64,000 bases of DNA from Chitinophaga ginsengisegetis (GTDB lineage: Bacteria > Bacteroidota > Bacteroidia > Chitinophagales > Chitinophagaceae), in contig NZ_FUZZ01000001.1 of NCBI RefSeq assembly GCF_900168065.1, positions 930,001-994,000 on the forward strand. The letters run 5' to 3'. A model generated the notes under the pieces. It made no database searches, was not told where the DNA came from, and saw only the letters and a list, made by a program, of their open reading frames with translations. Positions 9,608 through 19,026 of the stretch are shown piece by piece. Within the stretch, counting starts at the first letter, position 1. Each line of letters begins with the position of its first letter. The position numbers and the translations under genes are program-made.

Positions 9608-11782
9608 CTAATTCAATAACACTTCATCTGCAAATGCCCATCCGCGGCCTCCTTTGCCAGGATGCCAGCCTGGTATTTTCAGCAAAGGCTCCATTACCAG
9701 CTTCACACAGGAAACGGTGGTAAGCGGGAAAGCGGCTGCTATTTCCATTGAAGCCGCAGGATCGTCTTTTTTCCCTGCAGCGGGAATGATCCGTTTCAAT
9801 AGTTTCAGGTGTTGTGCATCTGCACCACCCCATATTTCTATTTTAGCGGGAGGGAAAATATACCCGTTGATATTTCGTAAGATACCTACCGACACTGACT
9901 GCAGGGGTACGGGCTGTTTGAATAGCAGCATAGCTGTCATTGGCTCTTTTACATAGCCCAGCCATTTTCCGTTGCCCTGATCCACGCCACCTTTCTGCCC
10001 GTCGCATAAGGTTTTGGCGCCGTTACCGGCATAGCTGCCATCCGGCTGTGTGAGCAATACCACACTGTCAGGGCTATACGAAGATTTGTAAAAACTGAAC
10101 TGCACCGGGTCGCTGGCATACCAGCCTTTTTTGCAGGCAATGGCACGAATGGTCGTATTACTTTGCAGCAACAGGCTGTCTTTAAACAGGGGTGAATTGA
10201 TGCTGTCCGGTACCGACCCGTCCGTGGTATAACGGATCTCCACGCCTTTTATCGGGTGCTTCAGCAGCAGCTGCGTGGCACTACGGAAAACGGAAGCGGT
10301 GTTCAGCAATAAAGGTTGATTCAGTTTCAGTAGTTGTTTACCATCGTCTGTAAATCCTTTGATGATGGCTACCTGTTTAAATACGGCAGGCAGCTGGTCC
10401 AGTTCGGCTGCAGTGAGTGCAGTGTTCCACAGGTACAGCTCCTTCAATGCAGGCGCCGTTTTCAACACCTGTAACTGTTGCAGCGTAACCGGCGTGCCTG
10501 ACAGGGAAAGACTTTCCAGGTGAGGCAGCTTCGCCAGGGCCGACAGCGTTTGTCCCTTTACGTTAGTAAAGCTCAGGTTCAGCACCCGCAGTTCCGGAAA
10601 CTGTGCAATGATATTCAGATCGGCATCCTGCACCGGCATCTTCTGCAGGTGCATTTCTATGATCTGTTTTTTCAGCGGCAGCAGTTCTTCTATTGATTTA
10701 CTGTTGAACTGATCCTTATTATAACAGTTTACAACAAGTGGCGCAACATTCAATGCTATCGGGTAAATAACCCGGTAGTTATTATTCAGCTTTTGCACCA
10801 GCTTTTCATCTGCTGCGGCAAAATTGTATACCGGGGCAGTGGAAGCAGCGGGCTGCAACATAGCAGTGGCCAGCAACCGCAGGCTGTCCTTTGCGGGTAA
10901 TGCAGCTACCTTTGTTTTGAAATCGGCGCCGCCTTTGATCCAGTAATACAACAGGTCTGCTTCTTCCGGTGTGAGCTGTGGTTTTCCTGCCGGCGGCATA
11001 TGCTTTTTGGCATCCAGTGGCAGATGCAGTCTTTCCATTAACAGGCTCATTTCCGGTTTGCCGGCTACAAACAGTTTGCCGCTCTTTCCTCCTTTCAGGA
11101 GTTGCTGCGGCAACTCCATTGCCAGCTCTCCTTTTGCCTTACCTGCGTTGTGGCAGTTCATACATTTTTCCTGCAACACCGGTTTCACCAGATGCTCATA
11201 TACCAGCGCCTGATCAAAGGGCACCTGTGGTCCTTTTCCAGCGGGACTTACCGGCGCCAGCACAAAGTTTTCGCCGTGCGTAATGTCGGCTCCGAAGTGA
11301 CCGGTGATCACCAGCAATGCCGCGGTGATAAGGATACCCCCTTTCTGTAACACCGGGCGGCTTTTCTCTGATTGTCCAAACCAGTATAAGAGGGAGGCCA
11401 GCCAGCACATGCTCACGCCGCTCCATTTGTGCCACTGTAAAGTGCCGCTGCCGTTGTATCCTTCTTCACCGGATAAAAACAGTCCCATGATAACGGTAAC
11501 GACTGCACTGAGTGCGCCGGTGAGCAGCAACACCGCCGCCAGCTGTTGTTTCCATGCTTCAGCGGCAGGCTCACGTAAACGGATAAACGTTAAAATGCCT
11601 GCCACAAGGATCAGCACAATAGGAAAATGCAGCAACAAGGGATGCATGCGCCCCAGCACCTGCAGCCAGGGAGGTAACACCACCCTGTTGCCAAAGATCA
11701 CGAGGAAAAGGATAAAAATATTACCGGCAAATAACAGGCTGCTGCCTGCGCTTTGCCATCTGGATGGCTGTTTCACGGTCAT
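9608..11782 (-). CDS. Membrane cytochrome-c-like protein with leucine-rich repeats and chitobiase-like domain
   Basis: 724 residues. The N-terminal 170 residues hold about four hydrophobic helices of the type found in Planctomycete-style membrane cytochrome proteins (DUF2231-like). A cytochrome c-like module follows with CMNCH as haem attachment site and MPPAGKPQLTPEE supplying a possible Met ligand. Next come leucine-rich repeats (LRVLNLSFTNV, LESLSLSGTPV, LKELYLWNTAL), then a chitobiase/FN3-like segment with IRYTTDGSVPDSINSP. The C-terminal 130 residues look like a beta-sandwich. The start overlaps the stop of the upstream gene by one base (TAATG). It probably anchors an extracytoplasmic redox complex in the inner membrane; the substrate is unknown. 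Confidence 0.8.
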   Translation of the reverse strand: MTVKQPSRWQSAGSSLLFAGNIFILFLVIFGNRVVLPPWLQVLGRMHPLLLHFPIVLILVAGILTFIRLREPAAEAWKQQLAAVLLLTGALSAVVTVIMGLFLSGEEGYNGSGTLQWHKWSGVSMCWLASLLYWFGQSEKSRPVLQKGGILITAALLVITGHFGADITHGENFVLAPVSPAGKGPQVPFDQALVYEHLVKPVLQEKCMNCHNAGKAKGELAMELPQQLLKGGKSGKLFVAGKPEMSLLMERLHLPLDAKKHMPPAGKPQLTPEEADLLYYWIKGGADFKTKVAALPAKDSLRLLATAMLQPAASTAPVYNFAAADEKLVQKLNNNYRVIYPIALNVAPLVVNCYNKDQFNSKSIEELLPLKKQIIEMHLQKMPVQDADLNIIAQFPELRVLNLSFTNVKGQTLSALAKLPHLESLSLSGTPVTLQQLQVLKTAPALKELYLWNTALTAAELDQLPAVFKQVAIIKGFTDDGKQLLKLNQPLLLNTASVFRSATQLLLKHPIKGVEIRYTTDGSVPDSINSPLFKDSLLLQSNTTIRAIACKKGWYASDPVQFSFYKSSYSPDSVVLLTQPDGSYAGNGAKTLCDGQKGGVDQGNGKWLGYVKEPMTAMLLFKQPVPLQSVSVGILRNINGYIFPPAKIEIWGGADAQHLKLLKRIIPAAGKKDDPAASMEIAAAFPLTTVSCVKLVMEPLLKIPGWHPGKGGRGWAFADEVLLN

Positions 11783-12807
11783 TATACCCTCCTGAGTTTA
11801 TAAGGATACACTTTCCCGGAGGCCCATTGCGCCACGTAGAGGTTCCCGTCGTTGTCCACACATACATCATGCGGATGTACAAATATTTTCTCTGCCTGCT
11901 GCATCGGCTCCAGCTTTCCGTTGGTATATACCGGTGCGGTACCTCCAATGTTGGAAACCACCTTATTGTCTTTATCCAGTATCGTTACAAAGCCACTGCC
12001 CTCTTTATCCATGTTGGGCGAGCGTAATACTGCGGCATACAGGTGATCACCTTTTATAACCGGGCGGCATACGCAGGCGCCAGGCAGGGCAATTACTTCC
12101 TGCAATTGTCCGTCAAGACTGAAGCGTTTAAAGCAATTCCGTGTTCTGTCGGTAACAATAAGCGTAGGTGTGCCTTTGCGATGATCTACTACAATACCGT
12201 GGGCATTGTCCAGGTGTTCATCTCCCTGACCTCTTCCTCCAAAATACCCCAACAGCTTACCGTTGCGGTCATAACGCATTACATATTGTGCGCCATAGCC
12301 GTCTGCGATATAAAAGTCGCCGTTGTCTGCTACCGTGGTTTCCGTAGGTACAAACTCTTCTTTCTTTTTATACACGCCTGTTTCAGCGGGATAGTCGATG
12401 GTCAGCAGGATTTTACCTTCCATCGTGGTTTTATATACCTGGTGTTTTTCGGTATCGGTAATGAACAGGAACTCCGTACCGTTTTCGTTGCTGAGTGTAA
12501 GTCCGTGCGCACCGGGGAATTCATGACCCCAGTTTTCCAATAACTTGCCGGATTTATTATAGATGAGGATATTATTCTTTGTTTCGTTGGTAAGCAGGAT
12601 AATGCGGCCTTTTTTGTCCTGCACCATTTCATGGCAATCTTTCACCGGGTAGCGGCTGCTGTCGAGTGTGCCCCATTTGGTGTCCAGTGCGTAGCGCATG
12701 TTATTGTGGCCATATACCGGTCCTTTGGGTTTGGCGAAAAGATCACGGGAAATATAAAAGGAGGCGGTTACTAACGCCGACGTCTGTATGAATTTTCTTC
12801 TTTCCAT
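11782..12807 (-). CDS. Exported six-bladed beta-propeller (NHL-like) protein
   Basis: 341 residues beginning MERRKFIQTSALVTASFY, a twin-arginine-like export signal (ERRKF). The rest repeats short blades with patterns such as HEMVQDKKGRIILL, THEFPGAHGLTLSNENG-like turns, NAHGIVVDHRKGTPTLIV and HPHDVCVDNDGNLYVAQWASG, typical of NHL/6-bladed propellers. The motif HPHDVCVDNDGNLYV resembles the blades of NHL propellers such as peptidylglycine lyases, but no catalytic assignment is made. It is third in a four-gene operon, 16 bases after DUF1501 and overlapping the cytochrome-like gene. A scaffold or substrate-sensing role is possible. Confidence 0.8.
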   Translation of the reverse strand: MERRKFIQTSALVTASFYISRDLFAKPKGPVYGHNNMRYALDTKWGTLDSSRYPVKDCHEMVQDKKGRIILLTNETKNNILIYNKSGKLLENWGHEFPGAHGLTLSNENGTEFLFITDTEKHQVYKTTMEGKILLTIDYPAETGVYKKKEEFVPTETTVADNGDFYIADGYGAQYVMRYDRNGKLLGYFGGRGQGDEHLDNAHGIVVDHRKGTPTLIVTDRTRNCFKRFSLDGQLQEVIALPGACVCRPVIKGDHLYAAVLRSPNMDKEGSGFVTILDKDNKVVSNIGGTAPVYTNGKLEPMQQAEKIFVHPHDVCVDNDGNLYVAQWASGKVYPYKLRRV

Positions 12808-12823
12808 TATAACAGTGTTTTTA

Positions 12824-14278
12824 TCAGGCCATCAATCCCGGGATTACCTTGCCAGCCACGTCTGTGAGGCGGTAGCGGCGTCCCTGGTGTTTAAAAGTTA
12901 ATTTCTCGTGATCCAGTCCCATCAGGTGTAAAATGGTGGCATGGAAATCATGCACGTGTACCGGGTCTTTCACAATATTGTATCCGAATTCATCTGTTTC
13001 ACCGTATACGATACCGGGTTTTACGCCACCGCCGGCCATCCAGATGGAGAAGCAGCGTGGATGGTGATCGCGGCCATAATTATCGGCGGTCATTTTACCC
13101 TGGCAATAGTTGGTTCTGCCAAATTCGCCGCCCCATATCACCAGCGTTTCATCGAGTAAACCCCGTTGCTTCAGATCGGTGATCAATGCTGCGGAGGCGC
13201 GGTCTACATCCTTTGCCTGTCCGGCCATTTCATTAGGCAGGTTGCCATGCTGATCCCAGCCCTGGTGGTATAGCTGGATAAAGCGCACACCGCTTTCAGA
13301 GAGCTTCCTCGACAACAGGCAGTTAGCGGCAAAAGTGCCGGGCACCAGGCAATCCGGTCCATACAGCTTAATGATATCATCTGATTCTTTAGAGAGATCA
13401 GTGAGTTCGGGTACGGCCGTTTGCATGCGGTAGGCCATTTCGTACTGCTGGATCTTGGTATTGATTTCCGGGTCGCCAAATTCTTTATACGACTGATCAT
13501 TCAGTGCGGCCAGCTGATCCAGCATCTGGCGGCGATTGGCCATATCAATGCCTTCCGGGTTATTCAGGTACAGCACAGGGCTTTCACCGCTGCTGAACTG
13601 AACGCCCTGGTGGATGCTGTCTAAAAATCCGTTGGACCACAACTTGGAGTATACGCCTTGCCCGTTTCCTTTACCTCTCGACAGCAGCACACAAAATGCA
13701 GGCAGGTTTTTATTTTCACTGCCGAGGCCATAGCTCATCCAGGAGCCAAAGCTGGCGCGGTTGCCCTGTTGCGCCCCTGTCTGGAAAAAGGTAAGGGCCG
13801 GATCATGGTTGATCGCTTCCGTAAACATGGAACGTACAATACAGATGTCGTCCACTATTTTAGCGGTGTGTGGAAACAGATCGCTGATCCAGGCGCGTGC
13901 TTCGCCGTACTGGTGAAAATCGTAGTGCGAGCCCACCAGCGGGAAAGACGACTGCCCGGAGGTCATGCCTGTTAAACGCTGTCCCATACGGATAGAGGCC
14001 GGTAGTTCCTGTCCCATCATTTCCCGTAGTTTGGGTTTGTAGTCGAAGCTCTCCAATTGTGAAGGCGCTCCGTTCTGGAACAGGTAGATCACCCTTTTTG
14101 CTTTGGGTGCAAAGTGCGGCATGCCGGGAATAAAAGGCGCCTCCTCCCCACTGTTTTTGCCAAAGAGGTCAGGTACCAGCAATGAACCCAGTGCGAGGCT
14201 GCCCACGCCAAGACTCAGGCGCGACAAGAACTTGCGGCGGTTCATATTCAGGTGGTGTTCTATGAATTCGTTTTTCAT
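12824..14278 (-). CDS. DUF1501 family exported protein (sulfatase-like fold)
   Basis: 484 residues. The N-terminus (HHLNMNRRKFLSRLSLGVGSLALG) carries a twin-arginine signal preceded by the short EHH segment common in DUF1501 proteins, which supports this start rather than the internal ATG. Family motifs include KRVIYLFQNGAPSQLESFDYKP, the internal IQLYHQGWDQHGNL, the ETLVIWGGEFGRTNYCQG block and GRDHHPRCFSIWMAGGGVKPG. DUF1501 proteins have an alkaline phosphatase/sulfatase-like core and nearly always pair with DUF1549/DUF1553 proteins, as here (21 bases downstream of one). Their biochemical role is not settled. The pairing says the two act together outside the cytoplasm. Confidence 0.9.
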   Translation of the reverse strand: MKNEFIEHHLNMNRRKFLSRLSLGVGSLALGSLLVPDLFGKNSGEEAPFIPGMPHFAPKAKRVIYLFQNGAPSQLESFDYKPKLREMMGQELPASIRMGQRLTGMTSGQSSFPLVGSHYDFHQYGEARAWISDLFPHTAKIVDDICIVRSMFTEAINHDPALTFFQTGAQQGNRASFGSWMSYGLGSENKNLPAFCVLLSRGKGNGQGVYSKLWSNGFLDSIHQGVQFSSGESPVLYLNNPEGIDMANRRQMLDQLAALNDQSYKEFGDPEINTKIQQYEMAYRMQTAVPELTDLSKESDDIIKLYGPDCLVPGTFAANCLLSRKLSESGVRFIQLYHQGWDQHGNLPNEMAGQAKDVDRASAALITDLKQRGLLDETLVIWGGEFGRTNYCQGKMTADNYGRDHHPRCFSIWMAGGGVKPGIVYGETDEFGYNIVKDPVHVHDFHATILHLMGLDHEKLTFKHQGRRYRLTDVAGKVIPGLMA

Positions 14279-14299
14279 CGTCCTTTATTATGCGTGACT

Positions 14300-16630
14300 T
14301 TACGTTTTTGAAAGCGTTTCCTCCAGGTTATAGATGGTGGTGATCACCTGCATCATGGCTGCCCATGAAGCATTATCGAGGTGTTGTGCCATCGGGTATT
14401 CGCCGTGTTGCAGCAGCTTTGCTGCGCTGGCCGGCTGTTGTTTGTACAGCTGCTGTTGCTGCTCATAATACTTCTCCAGCAAGGTTAGTTCCTGTGGTTG
14501 CGGTGTGCGGCAAACAATTAAACGGAACGCCTGTTGAATATTCCTGGAGGTATTATTATCTTTTTGCAGTAGCCGGGAAGCCAGTACCCTGGAGGCTTCC
14601 AGCACAGTAGGATCATTGAGCATGATGAGCGCCTGCAGCGGCGTATTGGTGCTGGCGCGTTTCACTTCGCACTGATCACGGTTGCTGGCGTCAAAGATCA
14701 TCATGGATGGCGGCGGTACCGTACGTTTAATGAAGGTGTATAGCCCTCTGCGGTAGAGGCTTTCGCCATGATCCTGTTTATAGCTGGCCAAAATTCCCCT
14801 GCCGGAAGTAGCCATTTCCCATAAGCCTTTAGGTTGATAAGGTTTTACACTGGGGCCGCCGATTACCGGTACCAGCAGGCCGCTGCTTTTCAGCACCAGG
14901 TCACGCACGCCTTCTGCGGGTAGACGGAACCGTGGCCCGCGGGAGAGATAAATATTTTCAGGATCGGCTTTTAGTTTGTCTTTGGAAACAGCGGCCGATT
15001 GCCGGTAGGTGGTGGTCATCACCATTTGTTTCATGAGGCGTTTTATATTCCAGCCATGCTGCATAAAGTCCACCGCGAGCCAGTCGAGCAGTTGCGGGTT
15101 GGTAGGCAGATCTCCCTGCATCCCGAAGTCGCCGGTGCTTTTCACGATGCCCCTGCCAAATATTTCCTGCCATTGCTGGTTAACGAAAACCCTTGCGGTG
15201 AGCGGGTTCCGCTTATCGAACAGCCAGTTGGCCAGTCCGAGGCGGTTGGCCGGGTATTGTTTCACATCAAACGGCAACACCGCGTGTGGCGTTTCCGGTT
15301 GCACTTCCAGCGTAGGGTTGTCATAGTTACCACGGCCAAGGATATACGTTTTCCGGGTAGTATCCCTTTCGCCCATTACAGATACAATCAACCTGTTGCT
15401 GTCCTGTTTATTAATAAATTTCAGCACGCCATTGAGATCTTCTTTCGTGATCTCCATGTAAGGCGTTTTGGCATAGGTTTCCGGGCCGCCTACTACGGAT
15501 TGCAGTCCTACTTCCTTTACATTATTAAAGAAGGCGAAAAGTTCATAGTATTCTTTTTGTGAGAACGGATCATACTTGTGATCATGACAGTGGGCGCATT
15601 CGATGGTGATGCCGAGCATGCTTTTACCAAATGTGTTGGTGCGGTCGGAAACATACTCTATACGGTATTCCTCATCTATTACGCCGCCTTCTTCCGTGAT
15701 TTTATGATTGCGGTTAAAGCCGGACGCCAGCAGTTGTTCGCGGGTGGCGCCGGGGATCATGTCTCCGGCAATCTGCCAGGTAATAAAATCTTTGTAAGAC
15801 AGATTTTCATTGAATGCGTGGATCACCCAATCACGCCAGGGCCACATGGTGCGGTAGTTATCGTCCTGGTAGCCGTGCGAATCAGCATAACGGGCCACAT
15901 CCATCCAGTGTACCGCCATCTTTTCGCCATAGGCGCTGTCCTGCAGCAGTTCATCTACCATGCGTTCGTAACCCGCGTCGCTGGTGTCTTTGGCAAAGCG
16001 TTCCATTCTTTCAGGAGATGGAGGCAGGCCGGTAAGGTCGAGGCAAAGGCGTTTGAGCAGTCTTTCATGATCCGCTGCCGGGTTGGGTTCCAGCCCTTTT
16101 TCCTCCATGCGGGCCAATACAAAATGGTCTATTTCGTTACGTGCCCATTTCTCTTTGTTCACTTTGGGCAGTGCGGGTGTTACCGGCGCCACGAAGGCCC
16201 AGTGCGGTTTATACTTTGCGCCTTGTTTGATCCATTTTTCAATCAGTTTTACTTCATAGTTGCTGAGCGACATATTGGAGGATGGCGGCGGCATGCGCAT
16301 CGAAGTATCTGTGGTGCTGATGCGCTGATACAATACAGAAGCCATAGGGTTACCGGGTACCAGCGCGTGTGCGCCCGGTGTTTCACGCAGCGCTTTATAG
16401 GCACTGTCGGCAATATCGAGGCGCAGACCGGCTTCCCGTTTATTGGCATCCGGACCGTGGCAGGCATAGCACTTATCTGACAAGATAGGGCGGATGTCAA
16501 AATTGTAGTCTACAATTTCAGGTAATTTCTCCTGCTGATTACCGGGTGTATCGCCATTGTTACACGCGTATAAAAAGGCAAGAGAGCAGATGGTGAGTCT
16601 GACACAACGTTGGAACATAATTTTCTTCAA
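14300..16630 (-). CDS. PSCyt1/DUF1549/DUF1553 Planctomycete-type cytochrome c lipoprotein
   Basis: 776 residues, first gene of the operon. The N-terminus ends in a lipobox-like FLYACNN. The cytochrome c-type domain follows, with KCYACHGPD (Cys54, Cys57, His58) and MPPPSSNMSLSNYE. DUF1549 covers about 155-360, with KEKWARNEIDHFVLARMEE, RLCLDLTGLPPS and CAHCHDHKYDPFSQKEYY, which contains a second CxxCH. DUF1553 fills the C-terminal half, ending in the usual LNDPTVLEASR and LIVCRTPQPQELTLL helices. These proteins are very numerous in Planctomycetes and sporadic in Bacteroidota. With DUF1501 they are thought to work on complex carbohydrates or other polymers, but no reaction is proven. About 280 bases with no gene lie upstream. 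Confidence 0.9.
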   Translation of the reverse strand: MKKIMFQRCVRLTICSLAFLYACNNGDTPGNQQEKLPEIVDYNFDIRPILSDKCYACHGPDANKREAGLRLDIADSAYKALRETPGAHALVPGNPMASVLYQRISTTDTSMRMPPPSSNMSLSNYEVKLIEKWIKQGAKYKPHWAFVAPVTPALPKVNKEKWARNEIDHFVLARMEEKGLEPNPAADHERLLKRLCLDLTGLPPSPERMERFAKDTSDAGYERMVDELLQDSAYGEKMAVHWMDVARYADSHGYQDDNYRTMWPWRDWVIHAFNENLSYKDFITWQIAGDMIPGATREQLLASGFNRNHKITEEGGVIDEEYRIEYVSDRTNTFGKSMLGITIECAHCHDHKYDPFSQKEYYELFAFFNNVKEVGLQSVVGGPETYAKTPYMEITKEDLNGVLKFINKQDSNRLIVSVMGERDTTRKTYILGRGNYDNPTLEVQPETPHAVLPFDVKQYPANRLGLANWLFDKRNPLTARVFVNQQWQEIFGRGIVKSTGDFGMQGDLPTNPQLLDWLAVDFMQHGWNIKRLMKQMVMTTTYRQSAAVSKDKLKADPENIYLSRGPRFRLPAEGVRDLVLKSSGLLVPVIGGPSVKPYQPKGLWEMATSGRGILASYKQDHGESLYRRGLYTFIKRTVPPPSMMIFDASNRDQCEVKRASTNTPLQALIMLNDPTVLEASRVLASRLLQKDNNTSRNIQQAFRLIVCRTPQPQELTLLEKYYEQQQQLYKQQPASAAKLLQHGEYPMAQHLDNASWAAMMQVITTIYNLEETLSKT

Positions 16631-16908
16631 TTAATTGTGCACTGTACTTGTACGACGGGGAGGCCCGTCAATCATTACTATAGCTATCTGGTTGTTAATA
16701 ATGGTAAATATCGGGTATAATAACACGCCATTTTGATAGTATTTTGCTACATGATGGTAGTTTATTAGCATTATGTATATACATACCTACAAATTAATCA
16801 TGATGAGGGTGGGAACATGATTTTAAACCGGTTTTTACCAGGGTAGTTAACCCGGTTTTGCTTTTTTACAGCAATGAAACGTCCGATGTTATTTTTAAGT
16901 CAGGTAGG

Positions 16909-17490
16909 TTAAAGGGGGTATTTGCCGAAGTCTTTCAGTTTTACAATGCCACAGTATTTTCCATGATGGCTCACAGAAACCGGCATACTCCTGCCATCCT
17001 CACGGTGAAGGATATACGGTATTCCATTATCATCTTTATAAAATAATTCCTGTAAAGAAAGTACTTCCTGCATAAAATCTGCATAGTTTTCACCAGCAGC
17101 CTGTTTTGTAAATACGGCCGCGTGTTGTATCAGCCGGGGGTTTTCGGCCGCATAGGTATGGATACAATGATCCGTAATAAAACTCTGATAACAATAGGTA
17201 TGTTGATTATATAATACGATGCCGTTATAGCACCCGGTTGAAGTAACGTCCTGTTCTACCTGGCAGGAAAACCTTTGCGGTGCATACCGCCTTTCGCGGG
17301 TATTACGATGCACTATTTTATACACCGCTTCCTTACAGCTCCACAGCAACCAGGTGAATATTGCCGGGGTGGCGGCCTCCCGGATCATCCTGATTTCCTC
17401 CGGCAGGAACAATTTCTCCAGGAAGCCTTTGCGATCAATACGGCTTTCGGTGGCAGCAGCCCGGAGATCTATAATGTCGTTGCCGATCAT
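16909..17490 (-). CDS. 4'-phosphopantetheinyl transferase
   Basis: 193 residues. The AcpS/Sfp superfamily motifs are clear: GNDIIDL at 3-9 (Asp5/Asp8 region binds Mg2+) and WSCKEAVYK at 50-58 (Glu54 and Lys58). It transfers phosphopantetheine from CoA to a serine of an acyl carrier protein. It is the last gene of the polyketide operon and overlaps the ACP gene by four bases (ATGA), so it almost certainly primes that ACP (Ser41). Length falls between the AcpS and Sfp types. Its dedicated nature implies the operon's ACP is not served, or not well served, by the housekeeping enzyme. Confidence 0.88.
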   Translation of the reverse strand: MIGNDIIDLRAAATESRIDRKGFLEKLFLPEEIRMIREAATPAIFTWLLWSCKEAVYKIVHRNTRERRYAPQRFSCQVEQDVTSTGCYNGIVLYNQHTYCYQSFITDHCIHTYAAENPRLIQHAAVFTKQAAGENYADFMQEVLSLQELFYKDDNGIPYILHREDGRSMPVSVSHHGKYCGIVKLKDFGKYPL

Positions 17491-17741
17491 TTTTCATTCA
17501 GCTTTGCTTCCACGATATCGAGGGCAGCCTGCACGTTGAGCATACGTTCCATTTCTTCGTTCTGGATTACGATATCGTATTTCTCTTCTACATCCAGTAC
17601 CACGTCTACCAGGTTGGCAGAATTAATTTTGAGGTCATTGATAAAATCGGTGGAAGTATTGATGGTTGCCAGCGCTTCCTGATTCTTAGCGTAGGGCCTT
17701 ACTATTTCTCTCAACTGCTCAATGAATGTCTCTTTGTCCAT
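17487..17741 (-). CDS. Acyl carrier protein of the type III PKS cluster
   Basis: 84 residues, helical, acidic and of normal ACP length. The modified serine is Ser41 in LKINSANLVDVVLDVEEKYD. The usual Asp-Ser-Leu is here Asn-Ser-Ala, a marked divergence that fits a dedicated PPTase in the same operon. Helix III and the VEEKYDIVI block are typical. It is placed between the ketosynthase (10 bases upstream) and the PPTase (ATGA overlap). It should carry the growing acyl chain handled by the neighbouring ketosynthase, dehydratase and reductase. Confidence 0.88.
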   Translation of the reverse strand: MDKETFIEQLREIVRPYAKNQEALATINTSTDFINDLKINSANLVDVVLDVEEKYDIVIQNEEMERMLNVQAALDIVEAKLNEK

Positions 17742-17751
17742 ATTATTTTGT

Positions 17752-19026
17752 TTAAGATTGCAGGTATTTTTGTAGAATAATACAAGCGTTTACATCTCCA
17801 AAACCAAAACTCGCTTTCGCTGCTAAATTTATGTCTTTATACAATAGCTGTTCCGGAATTCTTTCCCGGTCTACCAGTGCCTGAATATCAGGGTGAAGAT
17901 CTTCACAGTTGATATTGGGAGATACAAATCCTTCCTTCAGCTGCAATGCCACCGCTACCAGTTCAATACTTCCGGAGGCGCTGAGACAATGCCCCACCAT
18001 CGATTTCAACGCATTGATATAAGGAAAGTTTTTCCCGTTGCGCTGAAGGGCGGTACACCAGTTAGCTATTTCCTCTGCATCTTTGCCGGTGGCGGTAAGG
18101 TGACCGTTGATCAGGTCAATATCAGCGGCCTGCACACCTGCCTGTTGAAGGGCCGCTGTAATGCAACGCTGCACTGCAACGGGGTTGGGGGCCGTCATAC
18201 TGCCACCGTTCCGTTGCCCGCCGGAATTGATATTGCCGCCCAGTACTTCTGCATAGATGGTAGCACCGCGTTCCAGCGCGCTATCCAGCGATTCCAGTAC
18301 CAACGCTCCTGCCCCGCTGCCGGGAACAATACCGCTTGCGGTAGCGCTCATGGGCCGGGAAGCTGCTTCCGGGCGTTCATTAAATTTGAAGGTGCTTACT
18401 TTCATGGCATCGAAGCCACCCCAGATGTAAGGACCACTATCGCTGGTACTGCCGGCCAGGATACGTTTAGCATGACCGTATTTAATCCGCTCATAAGCCA
18501 TCAGTACACTTTCTGCGCCGGTGGTACAGGCAGAGGAATTGGTGGTTACCTGGTTGCCGAGCCCCAGTTTACCACCGAGGAAAGCGCTGATGCCGCTGGT
18601 CATGGTTTGCGTAACTGCGGTGCTGCCTAAACGACGCACCTGTAGTTCATCTACCTTATAAACGGATTCGCGGAATTTATCCACGCCGGAAGTACCGGCG
18701 CCGAAAATGGTGCCGCTGTCCCAGTCGGGGGTTTCCGGTGCAATGGCTAATCCAGCATCAGCCCATGCCTGCATGCCGGCTATTACACCGTAAATGATAC
18801 CGGAACTGCTCAGCTGCTTTAGTTCCAGCTCTTCAAAATACTGCTGTTGCAAACTTTCCGGCACATCCGGCTTACCCGCAATCTGGCAGGAAAATTTCAG
18901 CGCGGCCAGTTGTTCATCATAACGGATACCGGATATTCCTTTTTTGATCGCTTCGCTGAAAGCGGCGATGCCGGTGCCGTTTGGCGCTACTACTCCTAAA
19001 CCTGTTATGACAACCCTGTTATTCAT
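17752..19026 (-). CDS. Beta-ketoacyl-ACP synthase (FabF-like elongating ketosynthase)
   Basis: 424 residues with the Cys-His-His triad of elongating ketosynthases: Cys167 in NSSACTTGAES, His309 in INGHLTATGKD and His346 in KSMVGHCLSASG. It condenses an acyl chain with malonyl-ACP, lengthening the fatty acyl group. No chain-length-factor partner, which would lack the Cys, is present, so the enzyme is likely a homodimer like FabF. The start overlaps the dehydratase stop by 8 bases. In this operon it probably builds the acyl starter handed to the type III PKS. Confidence 0.92.
   Translation of the reverse strand: MNNRVVITGLGVVAPNGTGIAAFSEAIKKGISGIRYDEQLAALKFSCQIAGKPDVPESLQQQYFEELELKQLSSSGIIYGVIAGMQAWADAGLAIAPETPDWDSGTIFGAGTSGVDKFRESVYKVDELQVRRLGSTAVTQTMTSGISAFLGGKLGLGNQVTTNSSACTTGAESVLMAYERIKYGHAKRILAGSTSDSGPYIWGGFDAMKVSTFKFNERPEAASRPMSATASGIVPGSGAGALVLESLDSALERGATIYAEVLGGNINSGGQRNGGSMTAPNPVAVQRCITAALQQAGVQAADIDLINGHLTATGKDAEEIANWCTALQRNGKNFPYINALKSMVGHCLSASGSIELVAVALQLKEGFVSPNINCEDLHPDIQALVDRERIPEQLLYKDINLAAKASFGFGDVNACIILQKYLQS

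Noticed and set aside
15578..16480. 300-codon plus-strand ORF opposite the PSCyt1 gene
   Set aside because: It lies wholly antisense to a strongly motif-supported gene, has no recognisable motif and only mirrors its codon usage.
17893..18630. 245-codon plus-strand ORF opposite the ketosynthase gene
   Set aside because: Antisense to a gene with an intact Cys-His-His triad; no domain visible.
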